The notes beneath the pieces are model-generated. The model did not search any database. It was given only the letters and a program-made list of their open reading frames with translations, and was not told where the DNA came from. A stretch of DNA of 63,962 nt from positions 1 to 63,962 of the forward strand of contig JAGOEM010000002.1 of the NCBI GenBank assembly GCA_017997715.1, given 5' to 3'. The stretch is from Ottowia sp. (GTDB lineage Bacteria > Pseudomonadota > Gammaproteobacteria > Burkholderiales > Burkholderiaceae_C). The translations under genes were made by a program, and so were the position numbers. Positions 8,160 through 17,111 of the stretch are shown here, piece after piece (within the stretch, counting starts at the first letter, position 1; every line of letters begins with the position of its first letter).

Positions 8160-11100
8160 ATGTCCACCCCACCCATCCTGCATGGCCCCGACCGGCCCGA
8201 CCTGCTGCGCCCGGAAATCCTGGCCGACCTGTTTGAAGCCACGGCGGCGCGCCTGCCCGGCAAGACCGCGCTGATCGCGGGCGAGCGCAGCCTGAGCTAC
8301 GCCGAGCTGGACGCCGCCGCTAACCGCGTGGCGCACCGCCTGATCGAGGCCGGCGTGCTGGCCGGCGACATGGTGGGCCTGTGGCTGCCGCGTGGCATCG
8401 ATCTGCTGGTGCTGCAGCTGGGCATTGCCAAGGTGGGCGCCGCGTGGCTGCCGTTCGACAGCGAGGTGCCCACCGAACGCATCGCCATCTGCCTGGAAGA
8501 CGCCAGCGCCAAAGCGCTATTGATAGATGAGCTGCTTGCGCAGGCTGTACGGGCGCAAGCGGGCATTTCGGCCCAAATTCTGACGGCACAGACCCTGCTG
8601 GCGCCGCTGCCCGATGGCACCGCGCCGCAGCGCCGCCAGCACGCGTCGCCCGACCACACCGCCTACGTCATCTACACCAGCGGCTCTACCGGCAAGCCCA
8701 AGGGCATTGCCATCACGCAGCGCAGCATCTGCCACTTTCTGCGCAGCGAAAACGCCCGCCTGGGCGTGCGCGAGGACGACAAGGTCTACCAGGGCTTTTC
8801 GGTCGCCTTCGACATGAGCTTCGAAGAGATCTGGATCAGCTACCTGGTGGGCGCCACGCTGTGGATTGCGCCCAAGGAAATATCGGGCGACCCCGAGGCG
8901 CTGCCGCGCGCGCTGATCGACAACGACATCACCGTGCTGCACGCCGTGCCCACGTTGCTGGCGCTGTTCGCGCAGGACGTGCCCCATCTGCGCATCATCA
9001 ACCTGGGCGGCGAGATGTGCCCGCAGGCGCTGGTCGAACGCTGGGCGCCCGGGCGGCAGATGTTCAACACCTACGGCCCGACCGAGGCCACGGTGTCCGC
9101 CAGCCTGGCCGAGCTGAAGGCCGGCGAACCCGTGACCATTGGCGAGGCGCTGCCCAACTACGGCCTGCTGGTGATCGAGGTGATTGACCCGGACAGCATC
9201 GTCGACGGCGTGGTGCCGCCACTGAAGCTGCTGCCTTTTGGCGAGACCGGCGAGCTGTGCATCACCGGCCCCGGCGTGGCCGCAGGCTACCTGGGCCGGC
9301 CCGATCTGACGGCCGAGAAATTCCTGCCCAACCCGTGGGCGCGCCCCGGCATGGCGCTGCAAGAGGCGCGCCTGTACCGCACCGGTGACCTGGCGCGGGT
9401 GGAAAACAAATCCGACGGCACGCCGCAAATGCAGTGCCTGGGCCGCGCCGACGACCAGGTGAAGATTCGCGGCTTTCGCGTCGAGCTGGGCGAAATCGAA
9501 GCCGTGCTGGCCGAACAGCCCGGCGTGGGCACCACCGCGGTCATCCTGCGCAAGGACGAGGCGGGCATGGAGCAGCTGGTTGCGTTCTACGTGGCGACCG
9601 GCGAGGCGCTACCGCCCGTGCGCGCGCTGCGCGATGGCCTGTCGGGCCGCCTGCCGCCCTACATGGTGCCGGCGCGGTTTGAAGTGCTGGCCGCCATGCC
9701 GCGCCTGTCTTCCGGCAAGATCGACCGCAAGGTGCTGAAGGCCCAGGCCCTGAGCGCAGCCGCCCCCACCGAGGGCGGCGACACACCGCAAACGCTGGCC
9801 GAAGAGGTGCTGTTTGCCGCCTTGGCCCAGCTGTTCCCTGGCCAGCCGATTCGGCGCGCGCTGGATTTTTTCAGCGATCTGGGCGGGCATTCGCTGTTTG
9901 CGGCGCGCGTCATATCGGCCCTGCGGCAGGACCCGCGCTTTGCGCAGGCTTCGGTGGCCGACATCTATCAGAACCGCCGCATCGGCGCCATTGCCGAAAG
10001 CCTGCAGGCCGGCATGGTCGACACGGCGCAGGCCGGGGCCGAACGGCCCTTTGTGCTGCACAGCGCGTGGCGCCGCTGGCGCTGCGGGCTGGCGCAGGGC
10101 GTGGCGATTCCGTTTCTGGTGCTGCTGAAGATGGCGCAGTGGCTGGCGCCGTTCTTTGCCTACCACTTCTACACCGGCGACCCCGAGGATTCGGTGCTGC
10201 GCGCCATCGGCATGTCGGTGCTGGCCTTTGTGCTGACAACGCTGCTGGAATTCGTCGTGGCCTGGGCCGGCAAGTGGCTGATCGCCGGGCGGCTGAAGCC
10301 CGGCAGCTATCCGCTGTGGGGGCTGACCTACTACCGCTGGTGGCTGGCCGACCGGCTGATCGAGGCCGTGCCGGCTTACATGATCAGCGGCTCGCCCCTG
10401 TATTCGGCCTGGCTGCGGGCGCTGGGCGCGCGTATCGGGGCCGACGTCAACCTCGGTTCGGTCAGCTTGCGCGTGCCCGAACTGGTGGCCATCGGCGATG
10501 GCGCCAGCGTGGGCAACGTCGTCATGCTGGAAAACGCCCGCGTGGCCGGCGGCATGCTGCACCTGGGCCACGTCGACGTGGGCGCGCAGGCCTGCGTGGG
10601 CTCTTACGTGACGATGGAGGGCGACACGCGGATCGGCGAGTTTGGCCACCTGGAAGGCCAGTCGGCCCTGTGCGAGGGCCAGGAGGTGCCCGCGCGCAAG
10701 GTCTGGCACGGATCACCCGCGCGCGAGCGGGGCGACTTCGATCCCGCTTCGCTGCCGCCGCGCCCGCCGGTGGCACAAGGCCGCCTGGCGTGGGAAACGG
10801 TGTTCTTCATCGTCGGTGCGCTGGTGGTGTCGGTGCTGTTCTTCATGCCGGTGTTTCCCACCTTTTTGCTGATCGACGCGCTGGACATCGACAGCCTGTC
10901 GGTGCGGCCCCTGGTCGACGCCGGCACCCTCAGCGACTGGCAGGCCTTTGGGCTGCGCCTGCTGAAGTTCTTCATGCTGGCGCTGCCGGCCAGCCTGGTC
11001 TTCATCCTGGCCACGGTGCTGCTGTCGGCCTTGATCCGCTGGGCTTTCTTGCCGCGCATGCGCGCCGGTTCGTGGCCAATCCACAGCAACCGTTACCTGG

Positions 11101-12236
11101 CCAAGTGGCTGGTCAACCAGATCCAGGAATCCAGCCTGGCGGTGCTGCACGGCATTTACGCCACCGTGTATTCGGCCAGCTGGTACCGGCTGCTGGGCGC
11201 CAAGGTGGGCAAAGAGACCGAACTGTCCACCGCGCTGGGCGTGGTGCCCGACATGCTGACGCTGGGCGACGAATGCTTCATCGCCGACGCGGTGATGCTG
11301 GGCGACGAGCACATCGACGGCGGCTGGATCACGGTCAAGCCCACCGTGGTGTCGCGGCGCAGCTTTGTCGGCAACGGCGCCTATGTGCCAGACGGCACCA
11401 CCATCCCTGAAAACCTGCTGATCGGCGTGATGAGCGCCGTGCCGCGCAACGCCACCATGCAGCCGGGCGACACCTGGCTGGGCTCGCCGCCGCTGCACCT
11501 GCCGGCGCGCGAAGTGACCGCCGGCTACCCCGAGCACCTGACCTTCGCCCCCTCGCGCTGGCGCAAGCTGGGGCGCGCGCTGGTCGAAGCGTTTCGCATT
11601 GCCGCGCCGCATGCGCTGGTGATTGCCGTGGGTTACGCGCTGGTGCTGGACGCCATGCCCCTGGCCGAAGAAGGCCGCTGGGGCGCGGTTGCGCTGGACC
11701 TGGCGCTGGGCGGCGTGGCCTTTGGTTTCGCCACCTTTGTCTTCGTGGCGCTGTTCAAGTGGCTTGCCGTGGGCCGCTACCGCCAGCGCGCCGTGCCGAT
11801 GTGGACGCCCTTCGTCTGGCTGTCCGAGGCCACCACCAACATGTACGAAGGCATAGCCGTGCCGTGGTTCCTGCGCTACCTGCGCGGCACGCCCTGGCTG
11901 GGCGACGCCTTCAACCTGCTGGGCGCGCACATCGGCCGCGGCGTGTACCTGGACACCACCGACATCACCGAATTCGACTGCGTGCACATCGGCGCGCACA
12001 GCGAGCTGAACGCCGCCTGCTGCCCGCAAACCCATTTGTTTGAAGACCGGGTGATGAAGGTCGACCACGTGCGCATTGGCAGCCGCGTCACGCTGGGCCC
12101 GCGCTGCACCGTACTGTACGGCGCCCAGGTGGGCGACGGCGCGCAGCTGGGGCCGCTGACGCTGGTGATGAAGGGCGAAAGCATCCCTGCCGCCACGCGC
12201 TGGCGCGGCTTGCCGGCGGCGCCCTGGCGCGGCTGA
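8160..12236 (+). CDS. Pls/PosA-type single-module peptide synthetase
   Basis: A 1358-residue membrane synthetase. Order: adenylation domain (about 15-530; YTSGSTGKPKG at 172-182, amino-group-binding Asp D218 in AFDMSFEEIW, and GRADDQVKIRGFRVELGEIE); carrier domain with DLGGHSL, where S578 should carry phosphopantetheine; a transmembrane pair (about 645-710); left-handed hexapeptide domain C1 (about 748-865); a second pair (about 878-965); C2 (about 1004-1125); a third pair (about 1147-1205); C3 (about 1241-1358). This A-T-TM-C-TM-C-TM-C layout is that of epsilon-poly-lysine synthetase relatives, which make amino-acid homopolymers or oligomers without a thioesterase. The monomer is unknown. 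The start chosen is the ATG giving MSTPPILHGP. A dispersed-repeat copy is embedded at residues about 118-141. A PPTase gene lies 1.7 kb downstream. Confidence 0.88.
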   Translation: MSTPPILHGPDRPDLLRPEILADLFEATAARLPGKTALIAGERSLSYAELDAAANRVAHRLIEAGVLAGDMVGLWLPRGIDLLVLQLGIAKVGAAWLPFDSEVPTERIAICLEDASAKALLIDELLAQAVRAQAGISAQILTAQTLLAPLPDGTAPQRRQHASPDHTAYVIYTSGSTGKPKGIAITQRSICHFLRSENARLGVREDDKVYQGFSVAFDMSFEEIWISYLVGATLWIAPKEISGDPEALPRALIDNDITVLHAVPTLLALFAQDVPHLRIINLGGEMCPQALVERWAPGRQMFNTYGPTEATVSASLAELKAGEPVTIGEALPNYGLLVIEVIDPDSIVDGVVPPLKLLPFGETGELCITGPGVAAGYLGRPDLTAEKFLPNPWARPGMALQEARLYRTGDLARVENKSDGTPQMQCLGRADDQVKIRGFRVELGEIEAVLAEQPGVGTTAVILRKDEAGMEQLVAFYVATGEALPPVRALRDGLSGRLPPYMVPARFEVLAAMPRLSSGKIDRKVLKAQALSAAAPTEGGDTPQTLAEEVLFAALAQLFPGQPIRRALDFFSDLGGHSLFAARVISALRQDPRFAQASVADIYQNRRIGAIAESLQAGMVDTAQAGAERPFVLHSAWRRWRCGLAQGVAIPFLVLLKMAQWLAPFFAYHFYTGDPEDSVLRAIGMSVLAFVLTTLLEFVVAWAGKWLIAGRLKPGSYPLWGLTYYRWWLADRLIEAVPAYMISGSPLYSAWLRALGARIGADVNLGSVSLRVPELVAIGDGASVGNVVMLENARVAGGMLHLGHVDVGAQACVGSYVTMEGDTRIGEFGHLEGQSALCEGQEVPARKVWHGSPARERGDFDPASLPPRPPVAQGRLAWETVFFIVGALVVSVLFFMPVFPTFLLIDALDIDSLSVRPLVDAGTLSDWQAFGLRLLKFFMLALPASLVFILATVLLSALIRWAFLPRMRAGSWPIHSNRYLAKWLVNQIQESSLAVLHGIYATVYSASWYRLLGAKVGKETELSTALGVVPDMLTLGDECFIADAVMLGDEHIDGGWITVKPTVVSRRSFVGNGAYVPDGTTIPENLLIGVMSAVPRNATMQPGDTWLGSPPLHLPAREVTAGYPEHLTFAPSRWRKLGRALVEAFRIAAPHALVIAVGYALVLDAMPLAEEGRWGAVALDLALGGVAFGFATFVFVALFKWLAVGRYRQRAVPMWTPFVWLSEATTNMYEGIAVPWFLRYLRGTPWLGDAFNLLGAHIGRGVYLDTTDITEFDCVHIGAHSELNAACCPQTHLFEDRVMKVDHVRIGSRVTLGPRCTVLYGAQVGDGAQLGPLTLVMKGESIPAATRWRGLPAAPWRG
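8512..8580 (+). repeat. Dispersed repeat, copy 2, in frame inside the synthetase gene
   Basis: GCGCTATTGATAGATGAGCT, then GCTTGCGCA...GGGCGCAAGCGGGC and an A/T-richer tail. It encodes ALLIDELLAQAVRAQ and the following residues, in a surface linker of the adenylation domain before the ATP-binding YTSGSTG motif. Confidence 0.6.
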
Positions 12237-12524
12237 CGGGCGACGGGGTGGTCGGGTGGCTGGGCGCAGCGGGGTGTCACTGATGGCCCCTTGCCACCGG
12301 CCGGCAGGCGGCACGGCCCATCTGTGGCGCGGATGCCCACAATGGGTTACCCCAAACTAGCGAAAACCAGGGCCTGCCTAGTACCATTCGGTGGTCGCTT
12401 CACCGCACGTGCAGATCACGCGCTGCGCGCAGGTCATCGCCAACTCCCTGTCTCACTGCCTCGTCCACTCCTTGCGCTTGCTGCGCGCAGGGGCCAGACG
12501 ATGTGCCTTTCTGATGTCATGCCC

Positions 12525-13763
12525 ATGCACCGCTTCTTCAAATTCCTGACGCCGATGGCCGCAGGTCTGGCCCTGTCGGGCGCCGCCCTGGCGCAAACGC
12601 CCTCTGCGTCCCAGCTGTCGGCCAGCGCCGAATCGGCCGCCGCGTGGCAAGGCTGCGTGGGCAAGCCCGACGCCGAACGGCTGACCTGCTTTGACCAATG
12701 GGCGCGCGGGCAGCACGAGCTGCTCTCGGCGATTGAAGACAAGGCGCGTTCGGCCGAAACATCGCCGTCGCGCAATGTGGCGCCCAGCGCGCAGGCCGCT
12801 GCCGTGCGCGACCAGGTGGCCGCCGCGCTGGCCACCACCCAGCCTGCGGCCGACAGCGCCGCAGTCGCCAGCGGCTCGGCCGGCGTGATCGGCGTGGGGC
12901 TGGAGCAAGGCTGCCGCGACCGCCAGTTCTCGGAAACCTCGCGCTTCTGGGAGCTGGAATCCGGCTCCAGCTGCCCCACCTTCGGGCTGCGCGCCTTCCA
13001 CGCCAACACCGTGTCGATCAGCGGCAGCGACAAGGTCAACCGCCAGCCCACGTCGCCTAACCCCGCCAACAGCGCCACCGAATCGGTGGACTACAGCAAG
13101 CACGCCATGCGCCTGCAGATTTCGGTGCGCACCAAGCTGGCCAGCGGCATCCTGACGTCCAGCGGCGGCACCCTGCGCGATTCGCTGTGGGCCGGCTACA
13201 CCAGCCAGTCGGAATGGCAGGTGTTCAACAGCGATCTGTCGCGCCCGTTCCGCAACACCGACCACATGCCCGAGCTGATCTACGTCTACCCCACCACCGC
13301 CAAGCTGCCCGGCGGCTGGCTGTGGCGCTACAGCGGCGTGGGCCTGGTGCACCAGTCCAACGGCCAAAGCGACCCGCTGTCGCGCAGCTGGAACCGCGCC
13401 TACCTGATGACCGGGTTTGAAAAAGACGACCGCTTCACCGTGCAACTGCGCCTGTGGCATCGCCTGTCTGAAAAGGCCGACAAGGACAACAACCCCAACA
13501 TCACGCGCTACCTGGGCCGGGGCGACCTGACGGTGGGCTGGAACATCGATTCCAAGAACAGCCTGCGCGCCGTTTATTCCGGCTTCAACGGCCGCGGCTC
13601 CGGCAAGCTGGAGTGGACGCGCTCGCTGGGCGATGGCCTGGGCAACACCTTCTCGGGCCTGCGCCTGTACACCTCCATCTTCCACGGCTATGGCGACACG
13701 CTGCTGGACTACAACTACAAGCGCACCACCTTCCGCTTTGGCCTGAGCCTGGTGGACTTCTGA
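12525..13763 (+). CDS. pldA: Outer-membrane phospholipase A
   Basis: A 412-residue outer-membrane enzyme hydrolysing acyl chains of phospholipids. A signal peptide (MHRFFKFLTPMAAGLALSGA, then ALAQ) is followed by about 110 Ala/Ser-rich residues not present in the E. coli enzyme, then the OMPLA barrel. The catalytic triad is spaced exactly as in OMPLA: H276, S278 and N290 in LVHQSNGQSDPLSRSWNR. The last residue is Phe (SLVDF), as expected for outer-membrane assembly. Alternative in-frame starts at 12501 and 12519 add 8 or 2 residues. The ATG at 12525 gives the cleanest signal peptide. It lies 288 bp after the synthetase gene. Functional linkage is unproven. Confidence 0.88.
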   Translation: MHRFFKFLTPMAAGLALSGAALAQTPSASQLSASAESAAAWQGCVGKPDAERLTCFDQWARGQHELLSAIEDKARSAETSPSRNVAPSAQAAAVRDQVAAALATTQPAADSAAVASGSAGVIGVGLEQGCRDRQFSETSRFWELESGSSCPTFGLRAFHANTVSISGSDKVNRQPTSPNPANSATESVDYSKHAMRLQISVRTKLASGILTSSGGTLRDSLWAGYTSQSEWQVFNSDLSRPFRNTDHMPELIYVYPTTAKLPGGWLWRYSGVGLVHQSNGQSDPLSRSWNRAYLMTGFEKDDRFTVQLRLWHRLSEKADKDNNPNITRYLGRGDLTVGWNIDSKNSLRAVYSGFNGRGSGKLEWTRSLGDGLGNTFSGLRLYTSIFHGYGDTLLDYNYKRTTFRFGLSLVDF

Positions 13764-13795
13764 ACGCGCCACGCGGCACAATTTCAAGCCGAATT

Positions 13796-13843
13796 GGCCT
13801 CTAGCGCCCGTGTGGCGGGCGCAGGAAGCTATGAATAACATAG
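13796..13843 (-). repeat. Dispersed repeat, copy 3
   Basis: Read on the minus strand: CATAGCTTCCTGCGCCCG, a short loop, then CGGGCGCTAGAGGCC. It lies 32 bp after the pldA stop. Confidence 0.78.
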
Positions 13844-13906
13844 TGATGACGATGGCGGGCACCCCCCGGCATCGCCCTTGATCGCCCTTGATCGGTCACG
13901 CCGCCC

Positions 13907-14596
13907 ATGCCGCCCGCGCCGCAGCCTTGTCACTTTGAAGGCGATGGCGCGCCCGGCGCACCGCGTGTCTGGGCCTTGCAACTGCCCGCCGCCGCACCCG
14001 ATGAGCGGCCCGAAACCAGCCGCCAACGCGCCCGCGACCAGGTCCGCCTTGCGCTGCGCGCCCTGGTGGCCCGCCACTACCAACTGCCCGCCCACGCCAT
14101 TCAGCTGAGCGACCAACGCGGCACCCGCGTGCATGCCACCTTGGTGACGTCCGCGCCACTGCCCGCCGGTTGGCACACGCTGGGCCTGTCGATCAGCCAC
14201 GCGCCGCTGGGCGGCCCAGCCGGTTCGGTGGCGCTGATCGCGCTGCGCCCGGCGGGCCCGGTGGGCGTCGATCTGGCCGCCTTGCCCCCCGGCTGGGCCG
14301 CGGGGGATGACCACGCGCTGCGCCGGCAGGCCGCGCTGTACCTGGGCCCTGCGCACCCGGCCGCCGCCGCCGCCGATGACCCAGCGCAGCCTGCGGATCA
14401 CCGCGCCACCCGCTTCGTGCAAGGCTGGGCCGAGCTGGAAGCGCGCCTGAAATGCCTGGGGCAGCCGTTGGCCGAATGGTCGCCCGCGCTGGTGCAGCGC
14501 CTGGCGCGGTGCCGCAGCGCGGCGGTGCAATGGCCGGCTGCGGTGCGGCAGCTTCTGCCGGCAGCCAGCGCCGCAGCCGTGGCCTGGGCCGAATAG
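13907..14596 (+). CDS. 4'-phosphopantetheinyl transferase superfamily protein
   Basis: A 229-residue protein with the two weakly conserved transferase motifs: GPVGVDLA (Mg/CoA-binding Asp) and WAELEARLKCLG (the WxxxEAxxK helix). Such enzymes move phosphopantetheine from CoA to the serine of acyl- or peptidyl-carrier domains in the cytosol. The synthetase encoded upstream has a carrier domain (DLGGHSL) that needs this modification, so it is the obvious candidate partner. That pairing is inference. The family signature is diverged and Ala-rich, so a degenerate or differently specialised transferase is possible. Confidence 0.72.
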   Translation: MPPAPQPCHFEGDGAPGAPRVWALQLPAAAPDERPETSRQRARDQVRLALRALVARHYQLPAHAIQLSDQRGTRVHATLVTSAPLPAGWHTLGLSISHAPLGGPAGSVALIALRPAGPVGVDLAALPPGWAAGDDHALRRQAALYLGPAHPAAAAADDPAQPADHRATRFVQGWAELEARLKCLGQPLAEWSPALVQRLARCRSAAVQWPAAVRQLLPAASAAAVAWAE

Positions 14597-14662
14597 GCAG
14601 CTACTGTTTTTCAAGCCGCAGCCGGCTGTGCATCGGCTGGCGCTTCAAAAACAGTAGCTGCC
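14596..14662 (+). terminator. Long 21-bp stem hairpin after the PPTase gene
   Basis: The two 21-nt arms at 14596-14616 and 14642-14662 (GGCAGCTACTGTTTTTC and its complement) pair with a single mismatch around a 25-nt loop. The stem begins on the last base of the stop codon. There is no long T run after it. It may act as a terminator or mRNA-end stabiliser. Confidence 0.65.
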
Positions 14663-14698
14663 TGCGCCCGTGTGCATTGCGCCAGCGGCCTAATTGGC
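14642..14698 (+). repeat. Dispersed repeat, copy 4
   Basis: AACAGTAGCTGCCTGCGCCC, loop, then GCGCCAGCGGCCTAATTGGC. Its head forms the right arm of the 14596-14662 hairpin, so the left arm looks like an inverted partial duplicate of the element. Confidence 0.75.
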
Positions 14699-14795
14699 AC
14701 ATGAAGCCGCCGCGCCAGACCCGCCGCCCGGGCGCAAGGGCCGGGGCCGCCGCGGCGCGTCTGTGCAACATGTCATAACTAGACAAACTTTTTGA

Positions 14796-14820
14796 AATGC
14801 AAATGCATACGATTTGCATT
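14796..14820 (+). promoter_or_regulatory. Palindromic Fur-like operator upstream of TonB receptor
   Basis: AATGCAAAT and ATTTGCATT are exact inverted repeats separated by 7 bp. The A/T-rich GCAAATG...ATTTGC form resembles Fur boxes of Burkholderiales (about 10 of 19 positions against the E. coli consensus). It lies about 150 bp before the receptor start, a plausible operator position for iron-repressed transcription. Fur binding is inferred. Confidence 0.6.
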
Positions 14821-14971
14821 GCTGTGACAGGAAGGTAGCGATGCGCGTGCAAGCGTGCTTGGCCAGCCCTGCCGCCGCGCTGCCTTGCTGGACGCAAAGG
14901 CGGCCCCACCGCTGCGGCGCGCACAGCGCCCGGTCAGCACCCAGATTGTTTGTCCGCCATCGGAGTCCTTG

Positions 14972-17038
14972 ATGTCCCTGTCCTGCCCTTTCCGGCGCAC
15001 GCTGATTGCTGCGGCCGCCGTGACCAGCCTGTCGACTTTCGCCCCGCAGGCCATGGCCCAGTCCGAAGGCAGCGTGGGCAACCTGGATGAAATCACCGTG
15101 ACCGCCGGGGGCTACGAACAAAGCGTGAAAGACGCGCCCGCGTCGATCAGCGTGATCACCGCGGCGGAAATCGCCAAGAAGTCCTACACCGACGTGACCG
15201 ACGTGCTCAAGGACATCCCCGGCGTACACATCCAGGGCGGCGGCGTCGAGCAGTCCGTGATGATTCGCGGCATGAGCGCGGACTACACGCTGTTCCTGGT
15301 CGACGGGCGCCCGCAGCAGGACAACCAGGCCTTTGGCCTGAACGGCCAGCAGGGCGGCACGCCGATCAACTTCCTGCCGCCGCTGGACTCGATCGAGCGC
15401 ATCGAAGTGGTTCGCGGCCCAGCCTCGTCGCTGTATGGCTCCGACGCCATCGGCGGCGTGGTGAACATCATCACCAAGAAGGTGGTCGACAAGTTCAGCG
15501 GCAGCCTGACCACCGAATACATCCACCCCGGCGCCGGCAACGACGTGACCAACGCGGGCTTTCAGACCAGTGGTGCGCTGAATATTCCGCTGGTGAAAGA
15601 CGTGCTGTCGCTGCAGTTGACGGGCGCTTTTCGCAACCAGCGCGAAGCCGACTTTGTGGGCGGCGACGACAGCGCCGCCGCCGACCCCAAGTTCCGGCGC
15701 CAGAACCTGGGCGCCAAGCTGGGCTTTCGGCTGGACCCGCAGAACACCTTCACCGCCGGTGTCGGCCGCACCGAACAGCAGCGCTGGCACAACCCCGGCC
15801 GCAGCCTGGCAGCGGACGACAGCGCCAGCTACAGCAAGTCCGTGCGCGACAACTTCTTTGTGACGCACGAGGGGCGCTACAAGGACATGCTGTGGGAAAC
15901 CTACCTGAACTACGACACCTCCGAGAACCCGACCCGCATCAACGCCACCACCGGCGAAGGCATCAGCTTTGACACGCTGACGGCCAACACCCAGGCCACG
16001 TGGTTCCTGGGCAAGCACACCGTCACGGCCGGCGCCAACCTCAAGAACGAGAAACTGCAGGACGGCGCCAGCAACGGCCTGAACCTGCCGGGCTTCGTGG
16101 TGCCCACCGACGTGGTCACCATGGAACGCAAGATGAAGTCGGTGTTCGTGGAAGACAACTGGCAGCTGACGAACGATCTGTCGGTGCTGCTGAGCGGCCG
16201 CTACGACCACAGCGACACCTACGGCGGCAAGTTCAGCCCCAAGGTCTATTCCGTCTACAACCTGACGCCCAACCTGGCGCTCAAGGGCGGCCTGACCACC
16301 GGCTACAAAACCCCCAGCCTGCGCAACGCGGCCACCGACTTCGGCAGCACGTCGATGGGCGGCGTGATCATCGGCAACCCGAACCTGAAGCCCGAAACCA
16401 CGCGCAACATCGAGATCGGCCTGAACTACAAGAACACCGAAGCCGGCGTGGGCGGCAGCCTGACGGTCTACCGAAGCAAGTTCAAGGACAAGCTGCTGCG
16501 CACCGGCCGCATCTGCGCGCAGAACGTGGTGTGCGAATGGGGTGGCGTGACCTACCCAGGCCACCAGTTTGGCTACACCACCATGGAGAACGTCGACTCT
16601 GCCGAGCTGCACGGCCTGGAATGGACGATGGACTGGAAGATCAGCCCCACGCTGAACTACCGCCACAGCTACACCTACGCCAAGTCCAAGCAGACTTCGG
16701 GCACCTACAAGGGCAGCCCGCTCAACGACATTCCCGAACACATGCTGAACATGTCGCTGGACTGGCGCGCGACCGACAAGCTCAGCGTCTGGACCCAGTT
16801 CAACTACCGGGGCAAGACGTCAGGGCGGGCCGTTGCCTCCAGCGGCTCGGGCACCAACGACGTGCGCTATCCGGCCTACACCTTTGTCGACGTGGGCATG
16901 GTCTACGACATCACGCGCGATCTGAAGCTGCGCTTTGGCGTCTACAACCTGACCAACAAGACGGTCACGCCGGAAGACGGCTACGCCTACGTGCTGGACG
17001 GCCGCCGCTACAGTGTGGCGCTGAGCGCGCGCTTCTGA
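14972..17038 (+). CDS. TonB-dependent siderophore receptor (FepA/BfeA-like)
   Basis: A 688-residue outer-membrane receptor. Signal peptide MSLSCPFRRTLIAAAAVTSL through AMAQ, then a TonB box-like DEITVTAG. The plug domain (about 45-170) contains DVLKDIPGVHIQG, MIRGMSADYTLFLVDGR and VVRGPASSLYGSDAIGGVVN, followed by a 22-strand-type barrel ending in an aromatic residue (SVALSARF). The plug sequence is closest to catecholate-siderophore/colicin receptors. The ligand is not determinable. The ATG at 14972 gives the signal peptide. A longer frame from 14855 does not. The Fur-like palindrome upstream suggests iron repression. Confidence 0.88.
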   Translation: MSLSCPFRRTLIAAAAVTSLSTFAPQAMAQSEGSVGNLDEITVTAGGYEQSVKDAPASISVITAAEIAKKSYTDVTDVLKDIPGVHIQGGGVEQSVMIRGMSADYTLFLVDGRPQQDNQAFGLNGQQGGTPINFLPPLDSIERIEVVRGPASSLYGSDAIGGVVNIITKKVVDKFSGSLTTEYIHPGAGNDVTNAGFQTSGALNIPLVKDVLSLQLTGAFRNQREADFVGGDDSAAADPKFRRQNLGAKLGFRLDPQNTFTAGVGRTEQQRWHNPGRSLAADDSASYSKSVRDNFFVTHEGRYKDMLWETYLNYDTSENPTRINATTGEGISFDTLTANTQATWFLGKHTVTAGANLKNEKLQDGASNGLNLPGFVVPTDVVTMERKMKSVFVEDNWQLTNDLSVLLSGRYDHSDTYGGKFSPKVYSVYNLTPNLALKGGLTTGYKTPSLRNAATDFGSTSMGGVIIGNPNLKPETTRNIEIGLNYKNTEAGVGGSLTVYRSKFKDKLLRTGRICAQNVVCEWGGVTYPGHQFGYTTMENVDSAELHGLEWTMDWKISPTLNYRHSYTYAKSKQTSGTYKGSPLNDIPEHMLNMSLDWRATDKLSVWTQFNYRGKTSGRAVASSGSGTNDVRYPAYTFVDVGMVYDITRDLKLRFGVYNLTNKTVTPEDGYAYVLDGRRYSVALSARF

Positions 17039-17111
17039 CGCGCAGGCTGCAGCCCGGCGGCACTGCCGGGCGCCTGCCCGTGCGACGCACCACCGATCTG
17101 AGAAACACCGC

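Noticed and set aside
14690..16741. Long minus-strand open frame (683 codons) opposite the TonB receptor
   Set aside because: Antisense shadow of a well-supported receptor, Val/Ala/His-rich, with no recognisable domain and no ribosome site.
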